Positions 5,549 to 12,305 of a stretch of DNA of 12,305 nucleotides are shown here, piece by piece. Position numbers and translations under genes: made by a program. The notes beneath the pieces are model-generated. The model did no database searches and had not been told where the DNA came from. It was given only the letters and a program-made list of their open reading frames with translations. The DNA comes from an uncultured Clostridia bacterium (GTDB taxonomy: Bacteria > Bacillota > Clostridia > Oscillospirales > Acutalibacteraceae): assembly GCA_947623765.1 (NCBI GenBank), contig CANQIG010000040.1:1-12305 (forward strand), in the 5' to 3' direction. Position 1 is the stretch's first letter; each line of letters starts with the position of its first letter.

Positions 5549-7969
5549 ATGGCCGGTTCGCATACTTCAAAAATCTGGAGAAAGACCGTCGTCATCACGG
5601 TGCTGCTGCTCGTTCTGGGGTTCGGCGTGGTGATCGGGAACCTGGTGCGCTGGCAGATCGTGCGCGGCGAGGAGCTGCGCATGGACGCCGTCGACCAGAG
5701 CCTGCAGTCCACTTCGCTCACGCCGATGCGCGGTACGATCTACGACGCGTCCGGCTCGAAGATCCTCGCGCAGAGCGCGACGGTCTGGACCGTGGCGCTC
5801 GAGCCGCGCTCCATCAGCGTCGACGACGGCGACGACGTGAAGATCGCGCAGATCCTCTCCGAGGAGCTCGACGTCGACTACTCGACGGTGCTCGAAAAGA
5901 CGCACCAGAACAGCTATTTCACCTATGTGAAGCGCAAGATCGAGACGGACCTTCGGGACCGCGTCCTCGAGCGGCTGGAGAGCGAAGGCGTCGGCTCCGG
6001 CGTGATGATGGTGGAGGACTACAAGCGGTATTACCCCTACGGGACGACCGCCTCGACGGTGCTCGGCTTTACCGGCACGGACGGGCAGGGCCTCGCGGGG
6101 ATCGAGACATATTACGACGACGAGCTGACCGGGACCGCCGGGCGCATCGTCAGCGCGAAGAATAGCCTCGGCGGCGAGATGCCCTTCGACTACGAGCAGT
6201 ACATCGAGGCGCAGAACGGCTACGATCTCGTTCTGACGCTCGACGAGACGGTGCAGAGCATCGTGGAGAAGCATCTGCAGGCGGGCCTTGAGGCGTGCGG
6301 CGCGCAGGAGGGCGGCACGGCGATCGTCATGAACGTCCACACCGGCGCGATCATCGCGCTCGCGACGAAGGGGGATTACGACCCGAACGATCCCTTCACG
6401 CTCGACCCGGCCGTCGAGGAGAAGCTGCCGGAAAAGGCGGACGAGGCTGTGCAGAAGGCGCTGAAAAAGGAGGACGAGGAGCTCGCGCTGCTGGAATTCT
6501 ACCGCGACATCGCGATCTCCGAGACCGAAAAGAAAGAGGCCGAGGAGAACCTGAGGGCGTTCCACCGCATGACCGCGGAGGAGATCTCCGAGCTGCGCGA
6601 GGAAGAGTACGACAAGGCGTATTCCGAGGCGCAGAACAAGCAGTGGCGCAACAAGGCCGTCAGCGACACGTATTATCCCGGCTCCGTCTTCAAGATGTTC
6701 ACGGCGTCGGCGGCGCTGGAATCCGGCGCGGCGACGCTCGACACGAGCTACACGTGCGTGGGACAGTGGGATTTCAATCTCCCGGGCGTCGACCCGATCT
6801 CCTGCTGGCACGCCGGGCACGGCCTGGAGACGCTCTCCGACGGCGTGACGAATTCCTGCAACCCGTTCATGATCTATCTCGGGCAGCTCATGGGCCCGGA
6901 GACGTTCTTCAAATTCTTCGAGGCGTTCGGCTTCACGGAGCGCACCGGCGTCGACCTGCCCGGCGAGGCGGGGAGTATCTATTACGACGAGGATGAGCTC
7001 GGCGTGACGGAGCTCGCGACCGAGTCGTTCGGGCAGAACTTCGCCGTGACGCCCATCCAGGTCATCACCGGCATCTGCGCCGTCGCGAACGGCGGGTATC
7101 TGATCCAGCCGCACATCGTGGACCGCATCCTCGACAGCGAGGGCAACATCGTCCGCTCGGCGGAGACGGGCTACAAGCGGCAGGTCATCTCCCGGGAGGT
7201 CTCCGAGCAGATCACGAAGATCCTGCTCAAGAACGCGACGAGCGAGAGCGGCAAGAACGGATACGTGCCGGGCTTCCGCATCGCGGGAAAGACCGGGACC
7301 TCGGAAAAGATCGCCGAATGGGAGCAGGCCAAGCTGGAAGATCCCGACGCGGTGAAGCAGTACATCGTCTCCTACGGCGGCTTTGCCCCGGCGGACGACC
7401 CGCAGTACGCGCTGCTCGTCTTCTACGACGAGCCGCAGATCGGCACGGCCTCCGGCGGCGCGCAGGCGGGCCCGTATTTCGCGGCGATCATGAAGGAGAT
7501 CCTGCCGTATCTCGGCGTGGACGCGAAGTACACCCCGGAGGAATTCGAGAACCTCGCGGCGAGCACGCCGAACGTCATCGGCCGGACCATTGGCGAGGCG
7601 AAGCAGATCCTCGAGGAGGGCGGCTTCACCTGGTCCGTGGAGGGCTACGACGGCGACAACGAGGACGCGCAGCCGGTCTACACGCAGGTCCCCTCTCCGG
7701 GCACGGAGATCCCGAAGGAGGGCAACGTGGCGCTGTTCGTCGCGGAGCTGACCGACGAGGATTACACGGAGGTCCCGAGCTTCGTCGGGTGCAGCCTGAC
7801 GGACTGCGAGTATCTCGCGAACCTCGCCGATCTCCAGATCGTCATCACAGGCTCCGGCGAGGGCTACGCGCAGAGCCAGAGCGTCGACAAGGGCGCGCGC
7901 GTCAAGAGAGATTCGGTCGTGACGATCTCGTTCGTCAACGATTCCGAGATCGAGACCGCCGCCGACTGA
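5549..7969 (+). CDS. Class B penicillin-binding protein with two PASTA domains (FtsI/PbpB/SpoVD family)
   Basis: A septal peptidoglycan transpeptidase that cross-links strands polymerised by FtsW. The 806-residue protein has a short cytoplasmic N-terminus, one membrane anchor (about 13-33), the class B pedestal domain opening with PMRGTIYD, and the transpeptidase domain with all three motifs: SVFK (Ser379, Lys382), SCN (436-438) and KTG (581-583). Two C-terminal PASTA repeats follow (about 673-732 and 738-800; anchors TPNVIGRTIGEAKQIL and VPSFVGCSLTDCEYL). About 82 residues of charged, predicted helical sequence (283-364) lie between YDPNDP and QWRNKAVSD, just ahead of the active-site serine. 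Two PASTA domains resemble Bacillus PbpB, but I cannot separate a division from a sporulation (SpoVD) role, so no symbol is given. ATG 5549 has AAAGGA 8 nt upstream. It follows a terminator-like hairpin and precedes mraY by 27 bp. Confidence 0.95.
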   Translation: MAGSHTSKIWRKTVVITVLLLVLGFGVVIGNLVRWQIVRGEELRMDAVDQSLQSTSLTPMRGTIYDASGSKILAQSATVWTVALEPRSISVDDGDDVKIAQILSEELDVDYSTVLEKTHQNSYFTYVKRKIETDLRDRVLERLESEGVGSGVMMVEDYKRYYPYGTTASTVLGFTGTDGQGLAGIETYYDDELTGTAGRIVSAKNSLGGEMPFDYEQYIEAQNGYDLVLTLDETVQSIVEKHLQAGLEACGAQEGGTAIVMNVHTGAIIALATKGDYDPNDPFTLDPAVEEKLPEKADEAVQKALKKEDEELALLEFYRDIAISETEKKEAEENLRAFHRMTAEEISELREEEYDKAYSEAQNKQWRNKAVSDTYYPGSVFKMFTASAALESGAATLDTSYTCVGQWDFNLPGVDPISCWHAGHGLETLSDGVTNSCNPFMIYLGQLMGPETFFKFFEAFGFTERTGVDLPGEAGSIYYDEDELGVTELATESFGQNFAVTPIQVITGICAVANGGYLIQPHIVDRILDSEGNIVRSAETGYKRQVISREVSEQITKILLKNATSESGKNGYVPGFRIAGKTGTSEKIAEWEQAKLEDPDAVKQYIVSYGGFAPADDPQYALLVFYDEPQIGTASGGAQAGPYFAAIMKEILPYLGVDAKYTPEEFENLAASTPNVIGRTIGEAKQILEEGGFTWSVEGYDGDNEDAQPVYTQVPSPGTEIPKEGNVALFVAELTDEDYTEVPSFVGCSLTDCEYLANLADLQIVITGSGEGYAQSQSVDKGARVKRDSVVTISFVNDSEIETAAD

Positions 7970-7996
7970 TTTTGAAAGTGAAAGGAACCCGATCCT

Positions 7997-8995
7997 ATGC
8001 CTACCGTACTGACCGCGCTCGCGGCGGTGACCGCCGCCGTCCTGACGGGTTTACTCGGACGATTTCTCATCCCGTTTCTGCATAAAGTCCATTTCGGGCA
8101 GACGATCCGCGAGATCGGCCCGAGCTGGCACAGGTCCAAACAGGGCACGCCCACGATGGGCGGCGTCATGTTCATCCTCGGCTCGCTCGCCTCTGCGGTG
8201 ATCTTCCTCTCGTTCCTCTGGGGGAACGGCGGCGCGGAGACGCAGCTCTCGCTCGTGAAGCTCGCGGCGGGGATGCTCATGGCGCTCGGCTTCGGCCTTG
8301 TCGGGTTCTTTGACGACTATATCGGCATCAAAAAGCACCGGAACCTCGGCCTCACCGAGGTCCAAAAGCTCATCCTGCAGTTCCTCATCGCCGGGGCGTA
8401 TCTCGTCTCGCTGCGCTTTGCCGGCGCGGGGACTGAGGTCTGGCTCCCCTTCCTCGGGACGTTCGATCTCGGCTTCGCGTACTACATCCTCGCGGCGCTC
8501 GTCATCGTGGGGATGGTGAACGCGGTGAACTTCGCGGACGGCATCGACGGGCTGAACGGTTCCGTCACCGCGGTGTACTGCGTGACGTTCTGCGCGATCG
8601 CGGCGTTCTCCGGGATGCAGGGCATGATGGTCCTCTCGATGGCGGTCTTCGGGTCGCTGCTCGGGTTCCTGTTCTGGAACTGGAACCCCGCGAAGGTCTT
8701 TATGGGCGACACCGGTTCGCTGTTCCTCGGCGGCATGGTCTGCGCGCTGGCGTTCGGCACGGACCGCCCGATCCTGCTCCCGCTCGCGGGCATCATCTAC
8801 GTCGCCGAGATCCTTTCCGTCGTCCTGCAGGTGAGTTATTTCAAGGCGACGCACGGCAAGCGCATCTTCAAAATGTCGCCCATCCACCACCACTTCGAGA
8901 TGTGCGGCTGGAAGGAAGTCAAGATCTGCTTCGTGTTTTCCCTCGTCGGGCTTGTGGGCGGCGCGCTCAGCGTCCTCCTCGCGTATTTCGGCTGA
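7997..8995 (+). CDS. mraY: Phospho-N-acetylmuramoyl-pentapeptide-transferase MraY
   Basis: MraY is a polytopic membrane enzyme that moves phospho-MurNAc-pentapeptide from UDP to undecaprenyl phosphate, making lipid I on the inner face of the membrane. The 332-residue product has about ten hydrophobic helices and the family signatures: HRSKQGTPTMGG (45-56), the Asp pair in GFFDDYIGI (Asp106 and Asp107), NFADGIDGLNG (178-188, with Asp181 and Asp184), GDTGSLFLGG, and the histidine cluster HHHFE (297-301). ATG 7997 follows AAAGGA (7981-7986) by 10 nt. It is co-directional with the PBP 27 bp upstream. Downstream, where murD is usual, there is instead a 386-bp repeat-bearing gap before ftsW. Confidence 0.97.
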   Translation: MPTVLTALAAVTAAVLTGLLGRFLIPFLHKVHFGQTIREIGPSWHRSKQGTPTMGGVMFILGSLASAVIFLSFLWGNGGAETQLSLVKLAAGMLMALGFGLVGFFDDYIGIKKHRNLGLTEVQKLILQFLIAGAYLVSLRFAGAGTEVWLPFLGTFDLGFAYYILAALVIVGMVNAVNFADGIDGLNGSVTAVYCVTFCAIAAFSGMQGMMVLSMAVFGSLLGFLFWNWNPAKVFMGDTGSLFLGGMVCALAFGTDRPILLPLAGIIYVAEILSVVLQVSYFKATHGKRIFKMSPIHHHFEMCGWKEVKICFVFSLVGLVGGALSVLLAYFG

Positions 8996-9038
8996 CCCCG
9001 CCGCATAAATTTTCCCAGCCCCGCCTATACTACTCCTG

Positions 9039-9064
9039 CCAAACTTTTCTGAAGAAAAGTTTGG
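9039..9064 (+). repeat. Perfect hairpin between mraY and ftsW
   Basis: CCAAACTTTTC (9039-9049) and GAAAAGTTTGG (9054-9064) form an uninterrupted 11-bp stem with the loop TGAA. Neither strand has a T-tract past the stem, so it is not a standard terminator. It lies 3 bp before the first ~72-bp repeat and may belong to the same dispersed intergenic element, or mark an RNA processing or stability site. Confidence 0.75.
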
Positions 9065-9067
9065 ATC

Positions 9068-9226
9068 AAAAGACTTTATCGTTGTTCTACGGAAGCAAGG
9101 TGGGGTTCGGGGGCTTTCCTGTTTCGCAAGCGTCGGGCAAAAAGACTTTGACTTTGTTCTACGGGAGCAGGGTGGGGTTCGGGGCTTGCCTGTTTCGCAA
9201 AAGTATGGGCAAGAGACTTTGACGTT
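9068..9226 (+). repeat. Imperfect ~72-bp tandem direct repeat, about 2.2 copies
   Basis: Copy A is 9068-9139, copy B 9140-9210, and a partial copy C 9211-9226. Each opens with an (A)AGACTTT block (AAAAGACTTT in A and B, AAGAGACTTT in C). A and B then share GTTCTACGG-AGCA-GGTGGGGTTCGGGG, CCTGTTTCGCAA and GGGCAA with a few substitutions and single-base indels. C keeps only AGACTTTGACGTT before the sequence diverges. Reading frames stay partly open through it on both strands because the period is about 72, but start and ribosome-site signals are lacking and the peptides look unlike proteins, so I treat it as non-coding. The remaining gap (8996-9038 and 9248-9381) shows no gene. Confidence 0.85.
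9163..9184 (+). other. G-quadruplex motif within repeat copy B
   Basis: Four runs GGG (9163-9165), GGG (9170-9172), GGGG (9174-9177) and GGGG (9181-9184), separated by loops AGCA, T and TTC, meet the usual G3+N1-7 rule on the + (mRNA-sense) strand. In copy A the first two runs are only GG, so that copy could form at most a two-layer structure. Folding is not shown. Confidence 0.6.
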
Positions 9227-9228
9227 CC

Positions 9229-9247
9229 CCGTGCCGGCATGGCACGG
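9229..9247 (+). repeat. GC-rich hairpin after the repeat block
   Basis: CCGTGCC (9229-9235) and GGCACGG (9241-9247) form a perfect 7-bp stem with loop GGCAT. It is followed by a weaker nested pairing (GGGTT 9256-9260 with AACCC 9278-9282). No T-tract follows, so it is not a terminator. I see no promoter between here and ftsW. Confidence 0.55.
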
Positions 9248-9381
9248 AGCAGGCAGGGTTCCCGCGAGCAGGGAGAAAACCCGCGCGAGATCGGAAGCAA
9301 ACGATTTTCACATTTTTCGCCGCGGCGCGATGCGGCAAATCAAAACGCTTTTCTGAAAGAGAAGGGGAAGGAGGAATCGGC

Positions 9382-10653
9382 ATGGCGGAAAACAGAAGGA
9401 CCGTGGCGCGCGGACTGCGCCGTCTGCCGCGGCGCGGGCAGCCGACAGGCGTCGTCACGCGGATGGACGGCACGAACGTGGTCCTGCGCAGGCGGGCCAA
9501 GCAGTTCACCCTGTTCCGGCTGGGTCTCGGCATCGATATGCCGATGCTGTTTTTGATCCTGACACTGCTCTCGGTGGGGCTCGTCATGCTGTTCTCGGCG
9601 AGCTACGCCTTCGCGTACTACAACTACGGCAGCAGCTACTTCTTCGTCTCCCGGCAGGGGATGTTCGCGCTCGTCGGCGTGCTCCTCATGCTCGTCATCT
9701 CCACGTTCGACTACCACCATCTGCACAAGCTGAACATCCCGATCTTCGGCGTGGCGGTCGGCCTGCTCACGGCGGTGCTGATCTTCGGCCCGCTGCTCAA
9801 GGTGAACGCCATCGTGCCGAACCGCAACGGCGCGTACCGTTGGATTAACCTGTTCGGCATCATCGAGTTCCAGCCGTCGGAGGTCGCGAAGTTCGCGCTC
9901 ATCCTGATGTTCGCGCATCTGATCTCGGTCAACGGCCCGAAAATGGCGACGTTCCGCCACGGCGTCGTGCCGTTCTTCGGGATTCTCGGGCTCGTGGACG
10001 GGCTCGTCATTCTGGAAAAGCACGTCTCCGCGACGCTCATCATCTCGCTGATCGCGGTGCTCTTGATGTTCATCGGCGGCACGAAGCTGCGGTACTTCCT
10101 CATCATCGCGGGGCTCGGCGCGCTGGCGCTCTCGGCGGTCATCTTCTCGGACAGCTTCGGCTACGCGATGGACCGCGTGCAGGGCTGGCTGGACCCGTTC
10201 AACCCGCCGGCTGACGTGGACACCTGGCAGACCGTCCAGTCGCTCTACGCGATCGGCTCCGGGCAGATTCTCGGCGTCGGCATCGGGCAGTCGCGGCAGA
10301 AGTATCTGTATCTCCCCGAGCCGCAGAACGACTTCATCTTCGCGATCGTCTGCGAAGAGCTCGGGTTCATCGGCGCGCTGATCGTCATCATCCTGTTCGC
10401 GCTGTTCATCTGGCGCGGGGTGTACATCTCCCTGCACGCGCGCGACCGTTTCGGCACGCTGCTCGGCCTTGGCATCACGTTCCAGTTCGGCATACAGGCG
10501 ATCCTCAACATCTGTGTCGTGACGAACACGATCCCGAACACCGGCATCGCGCTCCCGTTTTTCAGCTACGGCGGCACGGCGCTCGTGATGCTCCTCGCGG
10601 AGATGGGCGTTCTGCTCTCCATCTCGCGCAGCGCCCCGGTCGAAAAGACCTGA
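9382..10653 (+). CDS. ftsW: SEDS peptidoglycan glycosyltransferase FtsW/SpoVE
   Basis: A SEDS-family polytopic protein that polymerises lipid II into glycan strands, working with its cognate class B PBP (encoded here at 5549-7969). The 423-residue product begins with a basic cytoplasmic tail of about 48 residues (many Arg), longer than in many FtsW proteins, then about ten membrane helices. Family signatures include NGAYRWINL, the QPSEVAKFALIL segment, LPEPQNDFIFA with the likely catalytic Asp317 in the large extracytoplasmic loop, and the terminal NTGIALPFFSYGGTAL. ATG 9382 has AAGGAGGA (9368-9375) 6 nt upstream, one of the best ribosome sites in the window. FtsW, SpoVE and RodA are close paralogues; the cluster context favours the septal FtsW or SpoVE type. 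Confidence 0.94.
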   Translation: MAENRRTVARGLRRLPRRGQPTGVVTRMDGTNVVLRRRAKQFTLFRLGLGIDMPMLFLILTLLSVGLVMLFSASYAFAYYNYGSSYFFVSRQGMFALVGVLLMLVISTFDYHHLHKLNIPIFGVAVGLLTAVLIFGPLLKVNAIVPNRNGAYRWINLFGIIEFQPSEVAKFALILMFAHLISVNGPKMATFRHGVVPFFGILGLVDGLVILEKHVSATLIISLIAVLLMFIGGTKLRYFLIIAGLGALALSAVIFSDSFGYAMDRVQGWLDPFNPPADVDTWQTVQSLYAIGSGQILGVGIGQSRQKYLYLPEPQNDFIFAIVCEELGFIGALIVIILFALFIWRGVYISLHARDRFGTLLGLGITFQFGIQAILNICVVTNTIPNTGIALPFFSYGGTALVMLLAEMGVLLSISRSAPVEKT

Positions 10654-10697
10654 CGGGCGCAGTCAACCGATCCTGATCCTGTGGGAGGCATTCCGTT

Positions 10698-11816
10698 ATG
10701 CGCGTACTTTTTGCGGGCGGCGGCACCGCCGGGCACATCAACCCGGCGCTCGCGGCCGCAAGCTGGCTCTTAAAGACCGATCCTTCCGCCGAAGTGCTCT
10801 ATGTGGGCAACAAGGGAGGCATGGAGGAGACGCTCGTCCCGGCGGCGGGCATCCCGTTCCGGTCGATCACCATTTCGGGCTTCCAGAGAAAACTGAGCCT
10901 GAAAAATCTGAAACGAAACGCCCAGACGGTCGTCCGGGTGTTTTCGGCGTCTTCGGCCTCAAAAAAGATCCTCCGGGAGTTTCAGCCGGACGTCTGCGTC
11001 GGCACCGGCGGATATGTCTCCGGGCCGGTGATCCGCGCGGCGCAGAAGCTCGGCATCCCGACGGTCATCCACGAGCAGAACGCCTTCCCGGGCGTGACGA
11101 CGAAGCTCCTCGCGAAGAACGCGAAGACCGTCATGCTCGCCGTCGAGGACGCGAAACAGCACCTGGAGCGCACCGACAACTGCGTCTTCACGGGGAACCC
11201 CGTCCGCATGGAGATCCTCTCCGCAGACCGGGAAGCCGCCCGGCAGAAGCTCGGCGTCGGCGAGCGGCCGCTCGTGCTCTCGTTCGGCGGGAGCCTCGGC
11301 GCAGCGGCGATCAACAAAGCCGTCGCGGAGATGCTCGGGCAGAGCGCGAAGGAAAAGAAATACGTCCATATCCACGGCTACGGCACGCACGACGAGAACT
11401 TCCTCGACGAGGTGAAGGCCGCCGGGGTCGATCTCGCGGCGAACCCGCAGATCCGCCTGCTCGAATACATCCACAATATGCCCGAGGTCATGGCGGCGGC
11501 GGACGTCGTCGTCTGCCGCGCCGGCGCGATCACGCTCTCCGAGCTCGAGGCGATGGGCCGCTGTGCCGTGCTCATCCCCTCCCCGAACGTCGCGGAGAAC
11601 CACCAGTACTTCAACGCGCTGGCGCTCTCCTCCCGCGACGCCGCGGTGCTCATCGAGGAAAAGGACCTCTCCGGCGAAAAACTCTGGGAGACGGTGAACG
11701 CGCTGCTCAGCGAGCCGGGCCGCACCGAGGCCGTCGGGAAGAACGCGCGCGCCCTCGCGGTGCTCGACGCGAACGAGCGCATCGTGCAGATCATCCGGGA
11801 GGCGGCGGGCAGGTAA
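10698..11816 (+). CDS. murG: UDP-GlcNAc:lipid I N-acetylglucosaminyltransferase MurG
   Basis: MurG is a peripheral inner-face GT-B enzyme that adds GlcNAc to lipid I, giving lipid II, the substrate of FtsW. The 372-residue protein is full length. Visible are the N-terminal glycine loop GGGTAGH (7-13), GTGGYVSGP (102-110), HEQNAFPG, the second-domain glycine loop GGSLGAAAIN (197-206), and the UDP-GlcNAc-binding GAITLSELEAMG (Glu282 and Glu284 region) followed by PSPNVAENHQYFNA. ATG 10698 has GGGAGG (10683-10688) 9 nt upstream. It lies 44 bp after ftsW with no terminator between, so the two are very probably co-transcribed. Confidence 0.97.
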   Translation: MRVLFAGGGTAGHINPALAAASWLLKTDPSAEVLYVGNKGGMEETLVPAAGIPFRSITISGFQRKLSLKNLKRNAQTVVRVFSASSASKKILREFQPDVCVGTGGYVSGPVIRAAQKLGIPTVIHEQNAFPGVTTKLLAKNAKTVMLAVEDAKQHLERTDNCVFTGNPVRMEILSADREAARQKLGVGERPLVLSFGGSLGAAAINKAVAEMLGQSAKEKKYVHIHGYGTHDENFLDEVKAAGVDLAANPQIRLLEYIHNMPEVMAAADVVVCRAGAITLSELEAMGRCAVLIPSPNVAENHQYFNALALSSRDAAVLIEEKDLSGEKLWETVNALLSEPGRTEAVGKNARALAVLDANERIVQIIREAAGR

Positions 11817-11873
11817 CGGCCCGCCGCGCGGAACCGTTTCCCCGGACACGCTTTCGCACCCGTTCTACAAAAA

Positions 11874-11915
11874 ACGCATACTATGCCGTATCTTTTGCGG
11901 ATGCGAGGTATGCGT
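11874..11915 (+). promoter_or_regulatory. Inverted repeat enclosing the murA ribosome binding site
   Basis: ACGCATAC (11874-11881) and GTATGCGT (11908-11915) are perfect 8-bp complements separated by 26 nt. The 3' arm ends exactly one base before the murA ATG, and the Shine-Dalgarno GAGG (11905-11908) sits at the loop edge. The 5' arm also overlaps a perfect odd palindrome, GCATACTATGC (11876-11886). As RNA it could hinder ribosome access; as DNA it could be an operator. Only the symmetry is seen. Confidence 0.4.
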
Positions 11916-12305
11916 ATGGAACTGAACAGTATTTTGGACCCGGGCGGCGCCGCGCCGGAAAGCGGCGGCGTCCTCCTCATCGAGGGCGGCGTGCCGCTGC
12001 GCGGCGAGCTGCGCGTGCAGGGCGCGAAGAACAGCATCCTGCCGCTGCTCGCGGCGTCCGCGCTCTGCGACGGCGAGAGCGTCTTTCACAACTGCCCGGA
12101 GCTCTCCGACGTCGCGGGGACGGTGCGCATCCTGCGGTATCTCGGCTGCGCCGTGCAGCGCCATGGGAAGACGCTCGTGGTGCGTTCCGGCGCGCTCGAC
12201 CGCGCGGACATCCCTGACAGGATGATGCGGGAGATGCGCTCCTCCATCGTCTTTCTCGGGGCGATCCTTGGGAAATGCGGCGAGGCTTCGCTCTCGTTCC
12301 CGGGC
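11916..12305 (+). CDS. murA: UDP-N-acetylglucosamine 1-carboxyvinyltransferase MurA, 3'-truncated by window edge
   Basis: MurA transfers enolpyruvate from phosphoenolpyruvate to UDP-GlcNAc, the first committed step of peptidoglycan precursor synthesis in the cytosol. Only the first 130 codons are in the window, of about 420 expected. Visible are LRGELRVQGAKNSILPLLAA with the conserved Lys38-Asn39 pair, the following helix and DVAGTVRILRYLG, and MRSSIVFLGAILGKCGEASLSFPG, which in the family leads straight to the catalytic-Cys loop just beyond the edge. The N-terminus is about 15 residues longer than in typical MurA (MELNSILDPGGAAPE precedes the first strand). ATG 11916 is chosen because GAGG (11905-11908) is 7 nt away; in-frame ATGs at 11901 and 11910 lack a suitably spaced site. 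It follows murG by 99 bp. Confidence 0.93.
   Translation, partial: MELNSILDPGGAAPESGGVLLIEGGVPLRGELRVQGAKNSILPLLAASALCDGESVFHNCPELSDVAGTVRILRYLGCAVQRHGKTLVVRSGALDRADIPDRMMREMRSSIVFLGAILGKCGEASLSFPG

Noticed and set aside
5567..7114. Open frame of 515 codons on the - strand opposite the PBP gene
   Set aside because: Shadow frame created by GC-biased third positions of a clearly identified PBP; no domain is visible in its translation.
8902..9222. Possible 106-residue + strand protein overlapping the end of mraY and the repeats, and similar - strand frames through 9076-9300
   Set aside because: The frames remain open mainly because the repeat period is 72 bp. Starts lack proper ribosome sites, and the peptides simply repeat with the DNA.
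9068..9226. CRISPR array
   Set aside because: The units are ~72 bp, adjacent without spacers, imperfect and only about 2.2 in number; no cas gene is nearby.
9148..9247. Promoters within the repeats (TTGACT at 9148, TTGACG at 9219)
   Set aside because: Neither -35-like hexamer has an acceptable -10 at 16-18 bp; both are followed by GC-rich sequence.

Overview
The window is high-GC bacterial chromosome, with AT-richer pockets only in the longer intergenic gaps. Every supported gene lies on the + strand. Strong AAGGAGG-type ribosome binding sites, sigmaA-type promoters, a PASTA-bearing class B PBP and the gene order point to a Gram-positive Bacillota, most likely a high-GC member of the Clostridia (Oscillospiraceae-like). 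This placement is inferred from gene content and style; no marker gene was compared.

Left part (1-3601): the 3' two-thirds of uvrC (excision repair), then a near-consensus promoter opening an rsmD-coaD-coiled-coil gene unit (16S rRNA methylation, coenzyme A synthesis, an F0 b-like protein of unknown role). The unit ends in a strong intrinsic terminator that overlaps an alternative antiterminator-like hairpin. A small two-helix membrane protein of unknown function follows.

Middle (3602-3887): an AT-rich 286-bp regulatory gap with several inverted repeats and a near-perfect sigmaA promoter. mraZ, which often heads this cluster, is not here.

Right part (3888-12305): a compact division and cell wall (dcw) cluster: rsmH, ftsL, a class B PBP, mraY, ftsW, murG and the start of murA. 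Together these make lipid I (MraY) and lipid II (MurG), polymerise and cross-link it at the septum (FtsW with the PBP, FtsL as divisome partner), and supply the first committed precursor step (MurA). murE, murF and murD are absent from the run. The usual murD site between mraY and ftsW holds a 386-bp non-coding stretch with a perfect 11-bp hairpin, 2.2 copies of a ~72-bp direct repeat, and a G-quadruplex motif.

I see no mobile element, CRISPR array, tRNA, rRNA or defence system. The genes are conventional. The less ordinary content is the non-coding architecture: a possible attenuator at 3022-3088, an intra-operon terminator at 5486-5520, hairpins at the predicted 5' ends of two transcripts, the mraY-ftsW repeat block, and a hairpin around the murA start site.
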